DNA of 64,000 bases from Tepidibacter mesophilus (GCF_002724055.1 NZ_BDQY01000001.1:248001-312000); one strand, 5' to 3'. Numbered from the stretch's first letter, positions 7,593 to 17,311 are shown. The notes: generated by a model from the letters alone, not told the origin. Made by a program: numbers and translations.

Positions 7593-9442
7593 TAGCATAA
7601 CCCCCTTGCTAAGTCAGTATTTATACCACAAGCATTACAGTCATGTCTACAATCAGTAGTTAAAGCCTCAGTCTTTGAAAGTTCATTTTCTCTTACTAAG
7701 AATTTTTTACTAACACCTACGTCCATATGATCCCAAGGGAATACTTCATCATACTCTCTATGTCTATTAGCATAAAAAGCTATATCTATATTATTTTCTT
7801 CAAAAGCTTCTACCCATAAATCAAACTTAAAGTGCTCATTCCATCCATCAAACTTACATCCTTTTTTATATGCATCATAAATAACCTTACCTATTCTTCT
7901 ATCTCCTCTTGCCATTACAGCCTCTAATAAACTCGTTTTTCTATCATGGTAATTATATTTAATATTTCTATTTTTTAATTTCTTAGTTAAATGTATTTGC
8001 TTTTCTCTAATCTCTTCTTGAGTGTCTTGTCCATGCCATTGGAATGGAGTAAATGGTTTTGGAACGAATGTAGATGTGCTCACTGTAATCCCAAAGTTTC
8101 TAGTTAACTTTCCTTCATGAACATCTCTGTATATATCCATTACCTTATAAGCAAGATCCTTAATACCATCTAAATCATCATAGCTTTCTGTAGGAAGTCC
8201 TATCATAAAGTAAAGCTTTACACTATTCCATCCCTTTCCAAATGCCTTCCTAGTTGCATTCTCAAGATCGAATTCAGTAATTCCTTTATTTATAACATCT
8301 CTAAGTCTTTGAGTTCCAGCCTCTGGTGCAAATGTCAATCCACTCTTTCTAACCTCTTGAACCTTATGTGCAAGTTCTAAAGAGAAGTTATCCAGTCTTA
8401 AAGATGGTAGTGATAGCGCTATTCTTTGTTTCTTAGAATACTCTTCAATTAAATGGTCTGTTATATGCTCAAGATCTGAGTAATCACTAGTACTTAAAGA
8501 TGCTAAAGACATTTCTTCATGTCCAGTACTTTCAATTAGTTTTTTAGCAATCTCTTTTAGTCTATCTACACTTCGTTCTCTTACAGGTCTATATACCATT
8601 CCAGCTTGACAGAATCTACACCCTCTTGTACATCCTCTAAATAGCTCAAGCATTATTCTATTGTGTACTATATCTATAAAAGGAACTACTATTTTTTCTG
8701 GGAAAAAACATTCATCTAAATTCTTTATTATTCTTTTTTGAATTTTTTTAGGTATATCATCTTTTGACGGATTAACACTTTTAACTGTATTATCCTCATT
8801 ATATTCAACCCTATATAAAGAAGGAATATATATACCATCTACATTTTTAGCTAAATCATATAAGAATTCTTCTCTAGATTTATCTGTATCTTTCCATAGT
8901 TTATATTTATCTACTACTTCTAATAACACTTCTTCTCCTTCTCCAAGAGAAACTATATCAACAAAATCAGCTAGAGGCTCACTATTATAAGCACACGGTC
9001 CTCCAACTAATATAAAAGGATCATTTCTTTTTCTATCTTTAGCTAAAATCTCAACCTTAGCTAAATCCAATATATTTAATATGTTTGTATATGAAAGCTC
9101 ATACTGCAGCGTAAATGCTAAAAAATCAAAATTGGTAATAGGCTCCCTTGATTCTAATCCAAACATCGGAATATTATTCTCTCTCATTTTTTCTTCCATA
9201 TCAATTGCTGGAGAAAATATTCTTTCACAGAAAATATCATCTCTTTCATTTAAAACTCCATATAATATTTGAAGTCCCAAATGACTCATTCCTACTTCAT
9301 ATACATCTGGAAAAGAAAATCCAAACCTAATTAAATCTTCTCTTGCTGTATCCTTATGATACGAATTTATTTCATTGCCTAAATATCTTGCAGGCTTTTC
9401 AACCTTCATTAAAATATCATCTAAGTTCACCTTTTTGGTCAT
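7592..9442 (-). CDS. TIGR03960 family B12-binding/radical SAM protein
   Basis: The 616-residue protein has an N-terminal cobalamin-binding-like region (about 30-220) and a radical SAM core with the [4Fe-4S] motif CTRGCRFC followed by QAGMVYRPVRERS. The C-terminus has a second Cys cluster, CRHDCNACGI. Its reaction is unknown. Its neighbours, DUF2344 and rng-rplU, are conserved across Clostridia, suggesting a translation-related modification. The ATG at 9442 has the SD GGAGGT about 11 bases upstream. That SD lies inside the end of the 97-residue upstream gene. Confidence 0.88.
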   Translation of the reverse strand: MTKKVNLDDILMKVEKPARYLGNEINSYHKDTAREDLIRFGFSFPDVYEVGMSHLGLQILYGVLNERDDIFCERIFSPAIDMEEKMRENNIPMFGLESREPITNFDFLAFTLQYELSYTNILNILDLAKVEILAKDRKRNDPFILVGGPCAYNSEPLADFVDIVSLGEGEEVLLEVVDKYKLWKDTDKSREEFLYDLAKNVDGIYIPSLYRVEYNEDNTVKSVNPSKDDIPKKIQKRIIKNLDECFFPEKIVVPFIDIVHNRIMLELFRGCTRGCRFCQAGMVYRPVRERSVDRLKEIAKKLIESTGHEEMSLASLSTSDYSDLEHITDHLIEEYSKKQRIALSLPSLRLDNFSLELAHKVQEVRKSGLTFAPEAGTQRLRDVINKGITEFDLENATRKAFGKGWNSVKLYFMIGLPTESYDDLDGIKDLAYKVMDIYRDVHEGKLTRNFGITVSTSTFVPKPFTPFQWHGQDTQEEIREKQIHLTKKLKNRNIKYNYHDRKTSLLEAVMARGDRRIGKVIYDAYKKGCKFDGWNEHFKFDLWVEAFEENNIDIAFYANRHREYDEVFPWDHMDVGVSKKFLVRENELSKTEALTTDCRHDCNACGINTDLARGLC

Positions 9443-9710
9443 ATATTTTCAATACCTCCGTCACTTTTTTGTGTAATACATTTGAATATTCTTTAAAGTC
9501 AACATTATATTCTAATACTGTCTTAAGCTGATTTGTATATCTTTGACTGTCGTATATATTTAATTTTGTCCCAAAAGCCAATAAAACAATTATACATGAA
9601 ATTATAAACTGTATCAAAACTTTATTAACTATATTTCTATTTTTATTAAATCCCTGTTTTTTAAACCTATTTTTTCTTAAATTTCTTTTAAACTTATTTT
9701 TTCTAATCAC
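9417..9710 (-). CDS. Short basic single-pass membrane protein (SpoIVFA N-terminus-like stub)
   Basis: The 97 residues comprise a very basic N-terminus (RKNKFKRNLRKNRFKK), one transmembrane helix (VLIQFIISCIIVLLAFG) and a short extracytoplasmic helical tail. It overlaps the radical SAM gene by 26 bases. In many Firmicutes this place upstream of the TIGR03960-DUF2344-rng-rplU block holds spoIVFA/spoIVFB. The basic-TM-helix plan resembles the N-terminus of SpoIVFA without its M23 domain. It could be a trimmed SpoIVFA or an unrelated small protein; no peptidase motif is left. Confidence 0.55.
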   Translation of the reverse strand: MIRKNKFKRNLRKNRFKKQGFNKNRNIVNKVLIQFIISCIIVLLAFGTKLNIYDSQRYTNQLKTVLEYNVDFKEYSNVLHKKVTEVLKIYDQKGELR

Positions 9711-9939
9711 AATAAACCCTCCTTAACATATACATTGAATTTTAATTTCCGCTCAAATAGATAACCTTGTAACAGATATGTAATCGCCTTATATTTAATT
9801 GTATGAATATTATTCCTATATTATTTTAATAATTAACTTATATAGCAAAATTTAATCTAGAACTTATCCATATTTTGTGATTAAATTAATGTTGTACGGG
9901 TATATAGAAAACATAATAAATTTGGGAGGTATTTTATAC

Positions 9940-11121
9940 ATGGAATCATTTAAAATAAAAAACAATATTCATTGGACAGGAGTATTAGATCCAGGTCTTG
10001 AAGTATTTGATATTATAATGAAGACAGAGTTTGGAAGCACTTATAATTCATACTTTATAGACGATGAGAAAAAAGTTTTAATAGATACCGTTAAAGCAAA
10101 TTTTAAAGGTGAATATCTTGAAAAGTTATCTAAATTAACTGATATTAAAAACATAGATTACGTGATAATAAACCACACTGAGCCAGATCACTCTGGATCT
10201 TTAAAGTACTTACTAGAAATAAACCCTAATATAGAAGTATATTGTACTAAGGCTGCAAGTATATTCCTAAGTGAACAAGTAAATCAAGAATTTAAATGTC
10301 ATGTTATAAAGGACGGAGAAGAACTTGACATTGGAAGCAAGAAACTAAAATTCGTAACAGCACCATTCCTTCACTGGTCTGACACTATGTTTGTATACAG
10401 TGAATCTGATAAAGTGTTATTCTCATGTGATGCATTTGGTTCACACTATGCAAGTGTAGATCCTAAAGTTGTTCATACTGATGATTATAAGAAATCACTA
10501 AAGCATTATTATGACTGTATAGTAAAGCCTTTTGCAAAACACGCTTTAAGTGCTATAAATAAAGTTAAAGATTTTGAAATAGATACAATACTTACTTCTC
10601 ACGGGCCTATACTATGTGAAGATATAAATTATAATATACAAAAGTATACTGAGTGGTCTACTGAGGTAGTTAAAACTTCAAACCAAAAGAAGGTTGCCCT
10701 ACTTTACTTATCAGCTTACAAAAACACTGTTTTAATGGCTGAGAAGATAAAAGAAGGTTTAGAGTCTGAAGGAGTTTCTGTAGAATTTTTAGATATAGAA
10801 GATGAAAGTTTAGAGACTATACATGATGTAATAAATATGTCTAAAGGCCTTTTACTTGGATCTCCTACTATAAACAAATCTATGGTAAAGCCTATGTGGG
10901 ATGCTTTATCAATAATAGATCCTATGGCTAATATGGGTAAAATTTCTGGAGTATTTGGTTCATTCGGATGGAGTGGTGAAGGAATTAAGATGGCAGAATC
11001 TATGCTTAAGATAATGGGCTTTAAGATGCCTGTTGAATCTGTAACAAAGAAATTTTCACCATCAGAAGAGACTTTAACTCAATGTGTGGAATTTGGTAAG
11101 GAATTTGCAAAACATATATAG
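9940..11121 (+). CDS. FprA-family flavodiiron protein (A-type flavoprotein)
   Basis: Flavodiiron proteins reduce O2 to water or NO to N2O in anaerobes. The N-terminal metallo-beta-lactamase domain carries the di-iron motif H-X-E-X-D-H (His79, Glu81, Asp83, His84) and downstream ligands in APFLHWSDT and SCDAFGSH. A C-terminal flavodoxin domain begins near residue 255 (ALLYLSAYKNTVLMAEKI) with GSPTINKSMVKPMWDAL further on. The ATG at 9940 follows GGGAGG; the earlier ATG at 9877 would add an unrelated prefix and is rejected. It is a single gene with its own terminator, with a likely role in oxygen defence. Confidence 0.93.
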   Translation: MESFKIKNNIHWTGVLDPGLEVFDIIMKTEFGSTYNSYFIDDEKKVLIDTVKANFKGEYLEKLSKLTDIKNIDYVIINHTEPDHSGSLKYLLEINPNIEVYCTKAASIFLSEQVNQEFKCHVIKDGEELDIGSKKLKFVTAPFLHWSDTMFVYSESDKVLFSCDAFGSHYASVDPKVVHTDDYKKSLKHYYDCIVKPFAKHALSAINKVKDFEIDTILTSHGPILCEDINYNIQKYTEWSTEVVKTSNQKKVALLYLSAYKNTVLMAEKIKEGLESEGVSVEFLDIEDESLETIHDVINMSKGLLLGSPTINKSMVKPMWDALSIIDPMANMGKISGVFGSFGWSGEGIKMAESMLKIMGFKMPVESVTKKFSPSEETLTQCVEFGKEFAKHI

Positions 11122-11128
11122 CTAATAA

Positions 11129-11164
11129 AAAAATCCGTAAATCATTGTTATTTACGGATTTTTT
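11129..11164. terminator. Bidirectional terminator after fprA
   Basis: A 14-bp stem (ATCCGTAAAT / ATTTACGGAT with A/T extensions) and a 7-nt loop have T-runs on both strands. It serves fprA (+) and the small convergent gene (-). Confidence 0.85.
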
Positions 11165-11211
11165 AGTTTCTTTTTAATATATTTTCATGACACTCATTCA
11201 TTTTATTGACA

Positions 11212-11454
11212 TTATTTATTTTTATATGTACTATCCTTTTTTAAAGATTTAAAAGTCTTTCTCAATACACAAAATATAATTACTGTAATAACCATGCTTC
11301 CTGTAACCTGTCCCAATGATCTAGCAATAACATTAGCATCAGATTTATTGATTATAGTTAATAAATTAATTAAACCTTTTACCAAGTTAATTGATGACAC
11401 TAGCAAGCATAAACCTAATGCAAACATAATAATTATTTGTATTATTTTTTTCAA
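11212..11454 (-). CDS. Small two-helix membrane protein
   Basis: About 80 residues with two predicted membrane helices (IIQIIIMFALGLCLLVSSI and SMVITVIIFCVL) and a Lys-rich C-terminus. The start is the TTG at 11454, because AAGGAGGG lies ten bases upstream; the ATG at 11481 precedes that SD and would place it inside the gene. I do not recognise a family. It has its own SD and faces the fprA terminator. Confidence 0.6.
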   Translation of the reverse strand: MKKIIQIIIMFALGLCLLVSSINLVKGLINLLTIINKSDANVIARSLGQVTGSMVITVIIFCVLRKTFKSLKKDSTYKNK

Positions 11455-11563
11455 GATATACTGTCCCTCCTTAAAGATCAAATTTGTTTTAAAAAGAGAT
11501 TATATAATAATATGTAATATATTTCAACCAAATCCAATAATTAGTATGATATTATTAAAAAAC

Positions 11564-11603
11564 AGATTCTTATCCCTCTCAAAATACAGTCACTAAAGAA
11601 TCT
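11564..11603 (-). terminator. Terminator after the 75-residue gene
   Basis: Inverted repeat AGATTCTT / AAGAATCT with a long loop, followed on the minus strand by GTTTTTTAAT. Confidence 0.65.
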
Positions 11604-11621
11604 AAAACGTTACTAGTATTT

Positions 11622-11849
11622 TCATATATATTTTTTCAAATAGTCTATTAAATCTTCTACACTATCTGCAATATATTCTAAAGATGAATATATCATAGGA
11701 TTCAACTTTTCATTAATAAAAGCTTCTCGTTTATCTGTATGAAGTCCTACCAAAATCCTATTCTTTTTAACAAATTCTTTATGTGCATGTGCCATACCTA
11801 AGGCTACAGCTGCCCCACAAAGTAATGGTGCTGCAAAGTAAAGTAACAT
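11622..11849 (-). CDS. Small protein of unknown function with N-terminal hydrophobic segment
   Basis: The 75 residues have a hydrophobic start (LLYFAAPLLCGAAVALGMAH) and an amphipathic, charged remainder containing NEKLNPMIYSSLEYIADSVEDLIDYL. The ATG at 11849 has the SD AAAGGA about 12 bases upstream. It lies 54 bases after the HAD phosphatase gene and may be cotranscribed with it. No family is recognised. The well-behaved composition and terminator support a real gene. Confidence 0.6.
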   Translation of the reverse strand: MLLYFAAPLLCGAAVALGMAHAHKEFVKKNRILVGLHTDKREAFINEKLNPMIYSSLEYIADSVEDLIDYLKKYI

Positions 11850-11903
11850 TTTTAATTCAATTCCTTTCTTAGATATTATAATTTACGAATTTTGTTTATA
11901 TTC

Positions 11904-12374
11904 TTATCCTCTTAGAGTTGCAATTATTCTACTTGGTTTTAATATCAAATCAAAAGCATCTTCTATGCTCTTACACACAATATCTGCTTTCATTAAAGAT
12001 TTTGCAGAGCACCCTTCTACTCCCATTACTATAATTGATATTTTACAAGCTTCAAACATTTGTCTATCATTAAAGCCATTTCCAATGCATATGCAATTTT
12101 CTGCTCCAAGTTTTTCTACAATTTCTCTTTTATTTTCTGCTGCATTTGAGTTATCAAATATTTGTATTTGAACAGGCATATTGAAACATTGATTTGCTAC
12201 GGTGCCATGGGTATCCGCAGTTACTATATATACTTTTATTCCTTGACTATCTATAACTTCTATTTTCTCTTTTACTGAAGGGATAACTTTTCCATCACAA
12301 GCTATAGTTCCATTATAGTCTAGTAAGAGATTCTTAATTTTTATTATTCCTCTTCCTGGTATATTGATTTCCAT
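11904..12374 (-). CDS. HAD-superfamily hydrolase, soluble P-type-ATPase-like (COG4087 type)
   Basis: The 156-residue protein has HAD motif I as DYNGT (nucleophile Asp19, with Asn21 where most phosphatases have Asp), motif II in YIVTADTHGT, a Lys region near VEKLGAE and motif IV GNGFNDRQMF. Short proteins with DYNGT resemble the catalytic core of P-type ATPases and are annotated as soluble HAD hydrolases of unknown substrate. The ATG at 12374 follows AAGGAGG by eight bases; the longer reading from 12497 has no SD and is rejected. The Asn at the acid/base position may lower or alter phosphatase activity. Confidence 0.8.
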   Translation of the reverse strand: MEINIPGRGIIKIKNLLLDYNGTIACDGKVIPSVKEKIEVIDSQGIKVYIVTADTHGTVANQCFNMPVQIQIFDNSNAAENKREIVEKLGAENCICIGNGFNDRQMFEACKISIIVMGVEGCSAKSLMKADIVCKSIEDAFDLILKPSRIIATLRG

Positions 12375-12528
12375 TTCAAATGCCTCCTTAATCTCTAGTT
12401 TATATGTTAACATAAGTATACATTCATTTATTAATATATATTTTATTTTTTTATATACTGGGCATTTTACTTTATTATTTTTAAGCACTGCCTTCACTCA
12501 TATTCTATTGCATATCGTAATAGAAAAA

Positions 12529-12578
12529 GGATGTATATAAAAATAACTATTCCATTAGTGTTATTTTTGTATACATCC
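12529..12578 (-). terminator. Terminator of the corrinoid methyltransferase operon
   Basis: A long inverted repeat (GGATGTATAT...GTATACATCC, stem about 19 bp with one irregularity) about 95 bases after the RACo stop is followed on the minus strand by CTTTTTC. Confidence 0.75.
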
Positions 12579-12672
12579 TCATTCACACATGTTTACTTAC
12601 ATATTTATATTTTTGATTCTTTCTACTTATTTAAATTATAATCAACTATTTTCATATCTGTAAAATAATCTT

Positions 12673-14466
12673 TTAATTTGGAAACAAAAGACAGTTAACA
12701 AAAAGTCTTTCATATCCTTCAGATGCTCCTAGTTCCATATAATCTATTTGATGAGCTAGTTCTTCAATTTCTTTCTTTGCCTCAACAGACATGAGTGCCA
12801 TATATGCTCCTGTTTTAGAAGAATTGCCTACATACACTAATTTTTCTTTAACCTCTTCTGGTAAAATACCAGTTCCCACCAAACTATCAGCAGGCAAATG
12901 AGCTCCAAATTGTCCTGCTATAATAATTTTATCCAGTTCATTAATATCAATATTTGCCTGTTTTAATAAAGCATAAAACCCAGAAAGAATAGCTCCTTTT
13001 GCTAATTGTACTTGGCGAACATCTGATTGTGTAATTAATAATTGTTCTGGATTGCTTTTTAAAATAAATTCTCGCTTTTTTCCATCTAATTGAATCATAT
13101 CATAGCGATAGTCTAATTTTTCTATTTTTTCTTTTTTTATAAATGCACCATCTTTTTTTACGATGCCTGTACGAATTAGTTCCTTAACAGCAGCTAATAT
13201 ACCACTACCACATACTCCAATTGGTTCTTGATTCCCTATAACTTTAATTTCAATCCCTTTTTCAGTGATTTTTACATCTTCGATTGCACCCTCTGCTGCC
13301 CTCATACCTGAACTAATATTCATCCCCTCTAAAGCTGGACCCGCCGCACAAGAACAAGATAGTAACTTTCCATGATTGGATAAAACAATTTCGCCATTAG
13401 TCCCAATATCTACAAATAAAACGTTTTCCTTGGCTTTATGTAATTGACAAACATATACACCCGCTACAATGTCTGCACCTATGTAGGATGAAACTGATGG
13501 AAGACAATATAGTCTCGCCCCGGAGAATACCTCTAAACCAATTTCTTTTGCTAATATATTTTTTGACTTTACAAATACCGGTACATATGGAGACTTTCCG
13601 ATAAATTTCGTATCTATCCCTAAAAGAAAATGCATCATTGTACAATTTGCTGCAATAGTAATTTCATAAATATTTTTTTTATCTATTTTAGATTTGTTAC
13701 AAATATTCTCAATCATTTCATTTATAGAATTTACAATTGCACGTTGTAGTTTTTCTTTAGAATCCTCTGGATTTTCTAGTCCGTAAGTTATTCTAGTTAA
13801 TACATCCAGACCAAATTTCTTCTGAGCATTAATCATTGAATCTGTAGCCAATTCATTACCCGTCTTCATATCAATCAATGATGTTACAACTGTTGTAGTT
13901 CCAATATCAATAGCAACTCCATAGAGAAGTTCTGTAGTATCACCTGATTCAATTCCAATTAATTTTTCTCCACTAAAAACTCCAGTTACTTCTCCATCTA
14001 TAATTTCATTATTCTGTAATAAACGCCAATCAAATTTTTCAATACCAAATGTATTGTATATAGAATCTTCAAACGATATTTGATTATCTAGTGTACGTTT
14101 TTCTATTTCAAAAATCTTTTTATGAATCGAAGGATTAAAGTCAAAATCAGGAGTATAACCCGTTGTAAGAATCTCATGCCTTCTTTCTTTTTGTAATATT
14201 TCAATTACAATGTCTTCTTTTGGTACTACAAGACAAGATAATCTTACCCCTTCATTAATTTCTTCCTTTTTTAAAAGTCTTCGTTCTGTTTCTAATATAT
14301 CAGGTAAATTTCCTTCCACAATTCTAACCTTACATTTACCACACGATCCCTTTCCGTTACAAGGGTTATCAACGAAAATTTCATTTTCTAATAAAAGTTG
14401 TAATAAATTTTTACCCGGTACATATTCAAATATTTTATTCTGGTTCTTAATAGAAATCTTAGGCAT
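12673..14466 (-). CDS. Corrinoid activation/reactivation protein, RACo type (2Fe-2S plus DUF4445 ASKHA domain)
   Basis: The protein reactivates oxidised Co(II) corrinoid to Co(I) by ATP-driven electron transfer, restoring the methyltransferase corrinoid protein. The N-terminal plant-type ferredoxin domain has cluster ligands Cys36, Cys42, Cys45 and Cys78. A linker and middle region follow. The ASKHA ATPase domain starts at about 178 with AIDIGTTTVVTSLID and includes VDIGTNGEIVL and GSGILAAVKELI. At 597 residues it matches the RACo/RamA-like bacterial family. It overlaps the upstream methyltransferase gene by 8 bases and is last in the operon. Confidence 0.9.
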   Translation of the reverse strand: MPKISIKNQNKIFEYVPGKNLLQLLLENEIFVDNPCNGKGSCGKCKVRIVEGNLPDILETERRLLKKEEINEGVRLSCLVVPKEDIVIEILQKERRHEILTTGYTPDFDFNPSIHKKIFEIEKRTLDNQISFEDSIYNTFGIEKFDWRLLQNNEIIDGEVTGVFSGEKLIGIESGDTTELLYGVAIDIGTTTVVTSLIDMKTGNELATDSMINAQKKFGLDVLTRITYGLENPEDSKEKLQRAIVNSINEMIENICNKSKIDKKNIYEITIAANCTMMHFLLGIDTKFIGKSPYVPVFVKSKNILAKEIGLEVFSGARLYCLPSVSSYIGADIVAGVYVCQLHKAKENVLFVDIGTNGEIVLSNHGKLLSCSCAAGPALEGMNISSGMRAAEGAIEDVKITEKGIEIKVIGNQEPIGVCGSGILAAVKELIRTGIVKKDGAFIKKEKIEKLDYRYDMIQLDGKKREFILKSNPEQLLITQSDVRQVQLAKGAILSGFYALLKQANIDINELDKIIIAGQFGAHLPADSLVGTGILPEEVKEKLVYVGNSSKTGAYMALMSVEAKKEIEELAHQIDYMELGASEGYERLFVNCLLFPN

Positions 14467-15490
14467 CTATAACTGCATCTCCTTTTGTTAAAGATTCTAT
14501 CATTGTTTTTATGTTTTTTAGAGGGGATCTCATTCCAAGTCCACATGCGGGTGATATAATATCCGCCCCATCTTTTACACATTTTTGAGTTAGCTGAGCA
14601 ATTTTATTCGGCTCTCCAAATTCAATTGTATAAGTACTTACATTCCCCATTAGCAATCTATCTTGCAAGTTCTTTCTTGCATAACTCATATTAACTATAG
14701 AATCAAAACTTAGGACATCACTTTTTATTTTACTAACTTCTTTATATACATTCTTCATTTGGCCACATATATGTACAATCGTTCCTTTATTTTCTTTTTG
14801 TACACTATCTATAATTTTGTTAATGTATTTTACAGCAAATTCTTCAAATAGCTTTGGCCCTAAGATTTCACCTGTACCACTAGGATCCGAAATAGCAATT
14901 ATATCCGCTCCTGCTTCTATTTGTTTTTTTGCAAATATAATCAACTGATCTGTAACAAACTCTACAAATTTATGTGCCTCACTATTTTTTTTCCTTAATT
15001 CTTTATAAAAGATAGTAGGTTCCATTATGGAGCTTGCCGTACTTATAGGCCCAGTTAAATTTCCTATAATGGGTACACCTTTATTCTTAAGTTTCAACAA
15101 CTTAATTGCATCAACCACCACTCCTGCTCTTCCTTGTTGATAATTAATTTCAGGAATTTTTCCCCATTCACTTACAGAGCTAATCGCGTATTCTACAACA
15201 TGAGGTTCATAAATGTTTGTTCCCATGTCTACTTTCGCTCCAAAATCCTCAGCCTCAATAGTCATACAAAAAGGAACTCCATAATTTTCAAAACAGCCTT
15301 TTTCATATACCGCAGTGGCTAAATCAGCCATCATTTGCGAATTCATATGAGCTTTTGGAAATTCTATTCCCACTTGTTCCATTAGTTCTGTTGTAACCAT
15401 ATTCATCATGCCTCCAGGACAAATACATGGTGGCCTATCAACTTTTTCTCCTATTAAGACCTTATTTAATCGTTCTTTCGGCGATAACAT
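14459..15490 (-). CDS. URO-D-fold cobamide methyltransferase (MtaA/MtbA/CmuA-like), copy 2
   Basis: This is a zinc-dependent methyltransferase of the uroporphyrinogen decarboxylase superfamily. The zinc ligands typical of MtaA/MtbA are present as His240-X-Cys242 (VHICGQ) and Cys316 (SPACGLG). It moves a methyl group between a corrinoid protein and a second acceptor or donor. Which half-reaction it performs (substrate demethylation, or transfer from methyl-corrinoid) cannot be read from the sequence. Length (343) and the MSPKERLN-like start are typical. It lies 17 bases after the corrinoid-protein gene and overlaps the RACo gene, so it is firmly in the operon. Confidence 0.88.
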   Translation of the reverse strand: MLSPKERLNKVLIGEKVDRPPCICPGGMMNMVTTELMEQVGIEFPKAHMNSQMMADLATAVYEKGCFENYGVPFCMTIEAEDFGAKVDMGTNIYEPHVVEYAISSVSEWGKIPEINYQQGRAGVVVDAIKLLKLKNKGVPIIGNLTGPISTASSIMEPTIFYKELRKKNSEAHKFVEFVTDQLIIFAKKQIEAGADIIAISDPSGTGEILGPKLFEEFAVKYINKIIDSVQKENKGTIVHICGQMKNVYKEVSKIKSDVLSFDSIVNMSYARKNLQDRLLMGNVSTYTIEFGEPNKIAQLTQKCVKDGADIISPACGLGMRSPLKNIKTMIESLTKGDAVIDA

Positions 15491-15507
15491 ATCTCTCCCA
15501 CTCCTTT

Positions 15508-16164
15508 TTATGCTATATCAAGCAAATCTTTTACTAATTTAACTGCCTCAACTGCATTATGAGAATAACCATCTGCACCTATTATATCGGCATAAGTTTT
15601 TGAAATTGGTCCCCCGCCTATAACAACTTTAACTTCATTTCTTATACCAGCTTCTTCTAATAGTTCTATAACCGTCTTCATCCCTCCCATTGTTGTTGTC
15701 ATCAATGTTGACATACAAACAAATGCAGCATTTACTTCTTTTGCCTTATTAACAAAATTTTGTAACGGAACATCTCTACCCAAATCAATCATATCAAACC
15801 CAGCTGTCTCTAACATGATTTTTACTAGATTTTTTCCTATATCGTGTGTATCTCCTTCTACAACCCCTATTATTCCTTTTGGTTTTTCTTTTTCTACTTC
15901 ATCTGAAGGAAGATGTGGTCTTAAGATTGATAAACCTTCATACATTGCATCTGAACATAATAATACATCCGTAACAAAATATTCTTCATCATCATATAAT
16001 TGACTTGCACGGTTCATACCATCTACAAGTCCTTCCATAATACCATCGAATATTCTATATCCAGCCTCTATATATTCATTACATGCTTCAATTACATCAT
16101 CTTCTTCCATATCTACTACACCATCAGATAATCTTTTTAATAAATCTTCTTTTGATACTGGCAT
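15508..16164 (-). CDS. Methyltransferase corrinoid-binding protein (MtaC/MtbC-like)
   Basis: The protein is the methyl-carrying corrinoid shuttle. The N-terminal four-helix cap domain spans about 1-90. The Rossmann B12-binding domain contains the base-off/His-on motif Asp105-X-His107-X-X-Gly110 (GDTHDIG) and continues through STLMTTTMGGM and GGGPIS. The ATG at 16164 (218 residues) is chosen because GGAGGG precedes it; the ORF extension to 16179 includes that SD. It is flanked on both sides by URO-D-type methyltransferases and followed by its reactivase, the standard three-part corrinoid system. Confidence 0.93.
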   Translation of the reverse strand: MPVSKEDLLKRLSDGVVDMEEDDVIEACNEYIEAGYRIFDGIMEGLVDGMNRASQLYDDEEYFVTDVLLCSDAMYEGLSILRPHLPSDEVEKEKPKGIIGVVEGDTHDIGKNLVKIMLETAGFDMIDLGRDVPLQNFVNKAKEVNAAFVCMSTLMTTTMGGMKTVIELLEEAGIRNEVKVVIGGGPISKTYADIIGADGYSHNAVEAVKLVKDLLDIA

Positions 16165-16205
16165 TATTTTTCCCTCCATTTTTTATTGCTTAATAAATTT
16201 ATATT

Positions 16206-17276
16206 TTATAAAAAATTTTTTGGATTTAAAGGCCACTTTCCATATTTTCTAGCAGAAGCCATAAACTGATCAATATTCTCTAGAGGAACATTGCCTGAAA
16301 GATCACACCCCGATGCCAAAATATATCCTGAAGGACTATCATATCCTTTTTGTATACAATTTTTTACAGCTAAATCCACATCATTTGTATCCCCCAAAAT
16401 TAACGTCTCTACGGGATCTACATTACCAAGAATAGGAACTTTATCTCCTACCACTTGTTTCGTATATGCCAAGTCCACCTTATTATCAATACTAAGCATA
16501 TCACAACCTGATTTCACCATATCTCCTACAATCGATGTTGTATCTCCACAGATATGGTAACAAACCATTCCATTTGCATCATGAATATCTTGCATTAAAT
16601 CTATAGTGTATGGTAAAACAAATTCTAAGTATTGTTTTTGATTAAGAATTGTTCCTGATGCAATAGGGTCACAAAGTAGAATAATAGCACCTTCTTTTAT
16701 AAACTCTCTATAAATCATTTTTAATCCTTCGTTACAGAATTTAATTAATTGATGTAATTTTTCAGGATTTTTTCTAGTTGCTCTTAACAAATTTTCTGTT
16801 TTATATATACTTGCAGCAGCAGTAAAAGGTCCAGATATCAAAACTCCAGTTGGAACTTCTTTTCCTACTTTATCAATTAAAATTTTTGTAGCTTCTATAT
16901 GCAATTGAAATGCTTTGTCGTTTTTCAGCTCCAATTTTGACATATCTAGTTTATCAACATCATTTAAATCGTCTAAAGCATATTTCATAATTGATGGTAC
17001 TGAGTCCTCTGGATCACTCATTTTGCTCCCTAGAGCTGCACCTACCCCATGTAATCCATATTCAATAACCGTTAAGTCATTTCCAAATCTTTCATAACAA
17101 GCAATTTGTGCTCTCGCTTCATTTAAAGCACTACTTCTTTTTTCCTTATGAGTCATCCCTAATGCTAGTCCAGACATAGAACAAGCAACTGGCATAGCTA
17201 AAATTCTGTCCATAGGTTTTCCTGTCATAAATGCAGTCAATCGTTCATTTGGTGTCATCTTATCATCTTTGTGCAT
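16206..17276 (-). CDS. URO-D-fold cobamide methyltransferase (MtaA/CmuA-like), copy 1
   Basis: The 356-residue second zinc methyltransferase of the operon keeps the zinc site His241-X-Cys243 (YHICGDTT) and Cys324 (ASGCDLSGNVP). The ending SGCD...P.ENI is common among bacterial proteins that demethylate small methylated substrates. The ATG at 17276 has GGGAGGG six bases upstream. One of this gene and copy 2 is probably the substrate:corrinoid methyltransferase, and the other the corrinoid:acceptor enzyme. No MttB, MtaB or MetH-type pterin methyltransferase is present in the operon. The substrate is unknown (methoxy, N-methyl, S-methyl and halomethyl compounds are all possible). Confidence 0.87.
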   Translation of the reverse strand: MHKDDKMTPNERLTAFMTGKPMDRILAMPVACSMSGLALGMTHKEKRSSALNEARAQIACYERFGNDLTVIEYGLHGVGAALGSKMSDPEDSVPSIMKYALDDLNDVDKLDMSKLELKNDKAFQLHIEATKILIDKVGKEVPTGVLISGPFTAAASIYKTENLLRATRKNPEKLHQLIKFCNEGLKMIYREFIKEGAIILLCDPIASGTILNQKQYLEFVLPYTIDLMQDIHDANGMVCYHICGDTTSIVGDMVKSGCDMLSIDNKVDLAYTKQVVGDKVPILGNVDPVETLILGDTNDVDLAVKNCIQKGYDSPSGYILASGCDLSGNVPLENIDQFMASARKYGKWPLNPKNFL

Positions 17277-17311
17277 ATAATACCCTCCCTTTTCAGATTA
17301 ATTTTAGTCTG

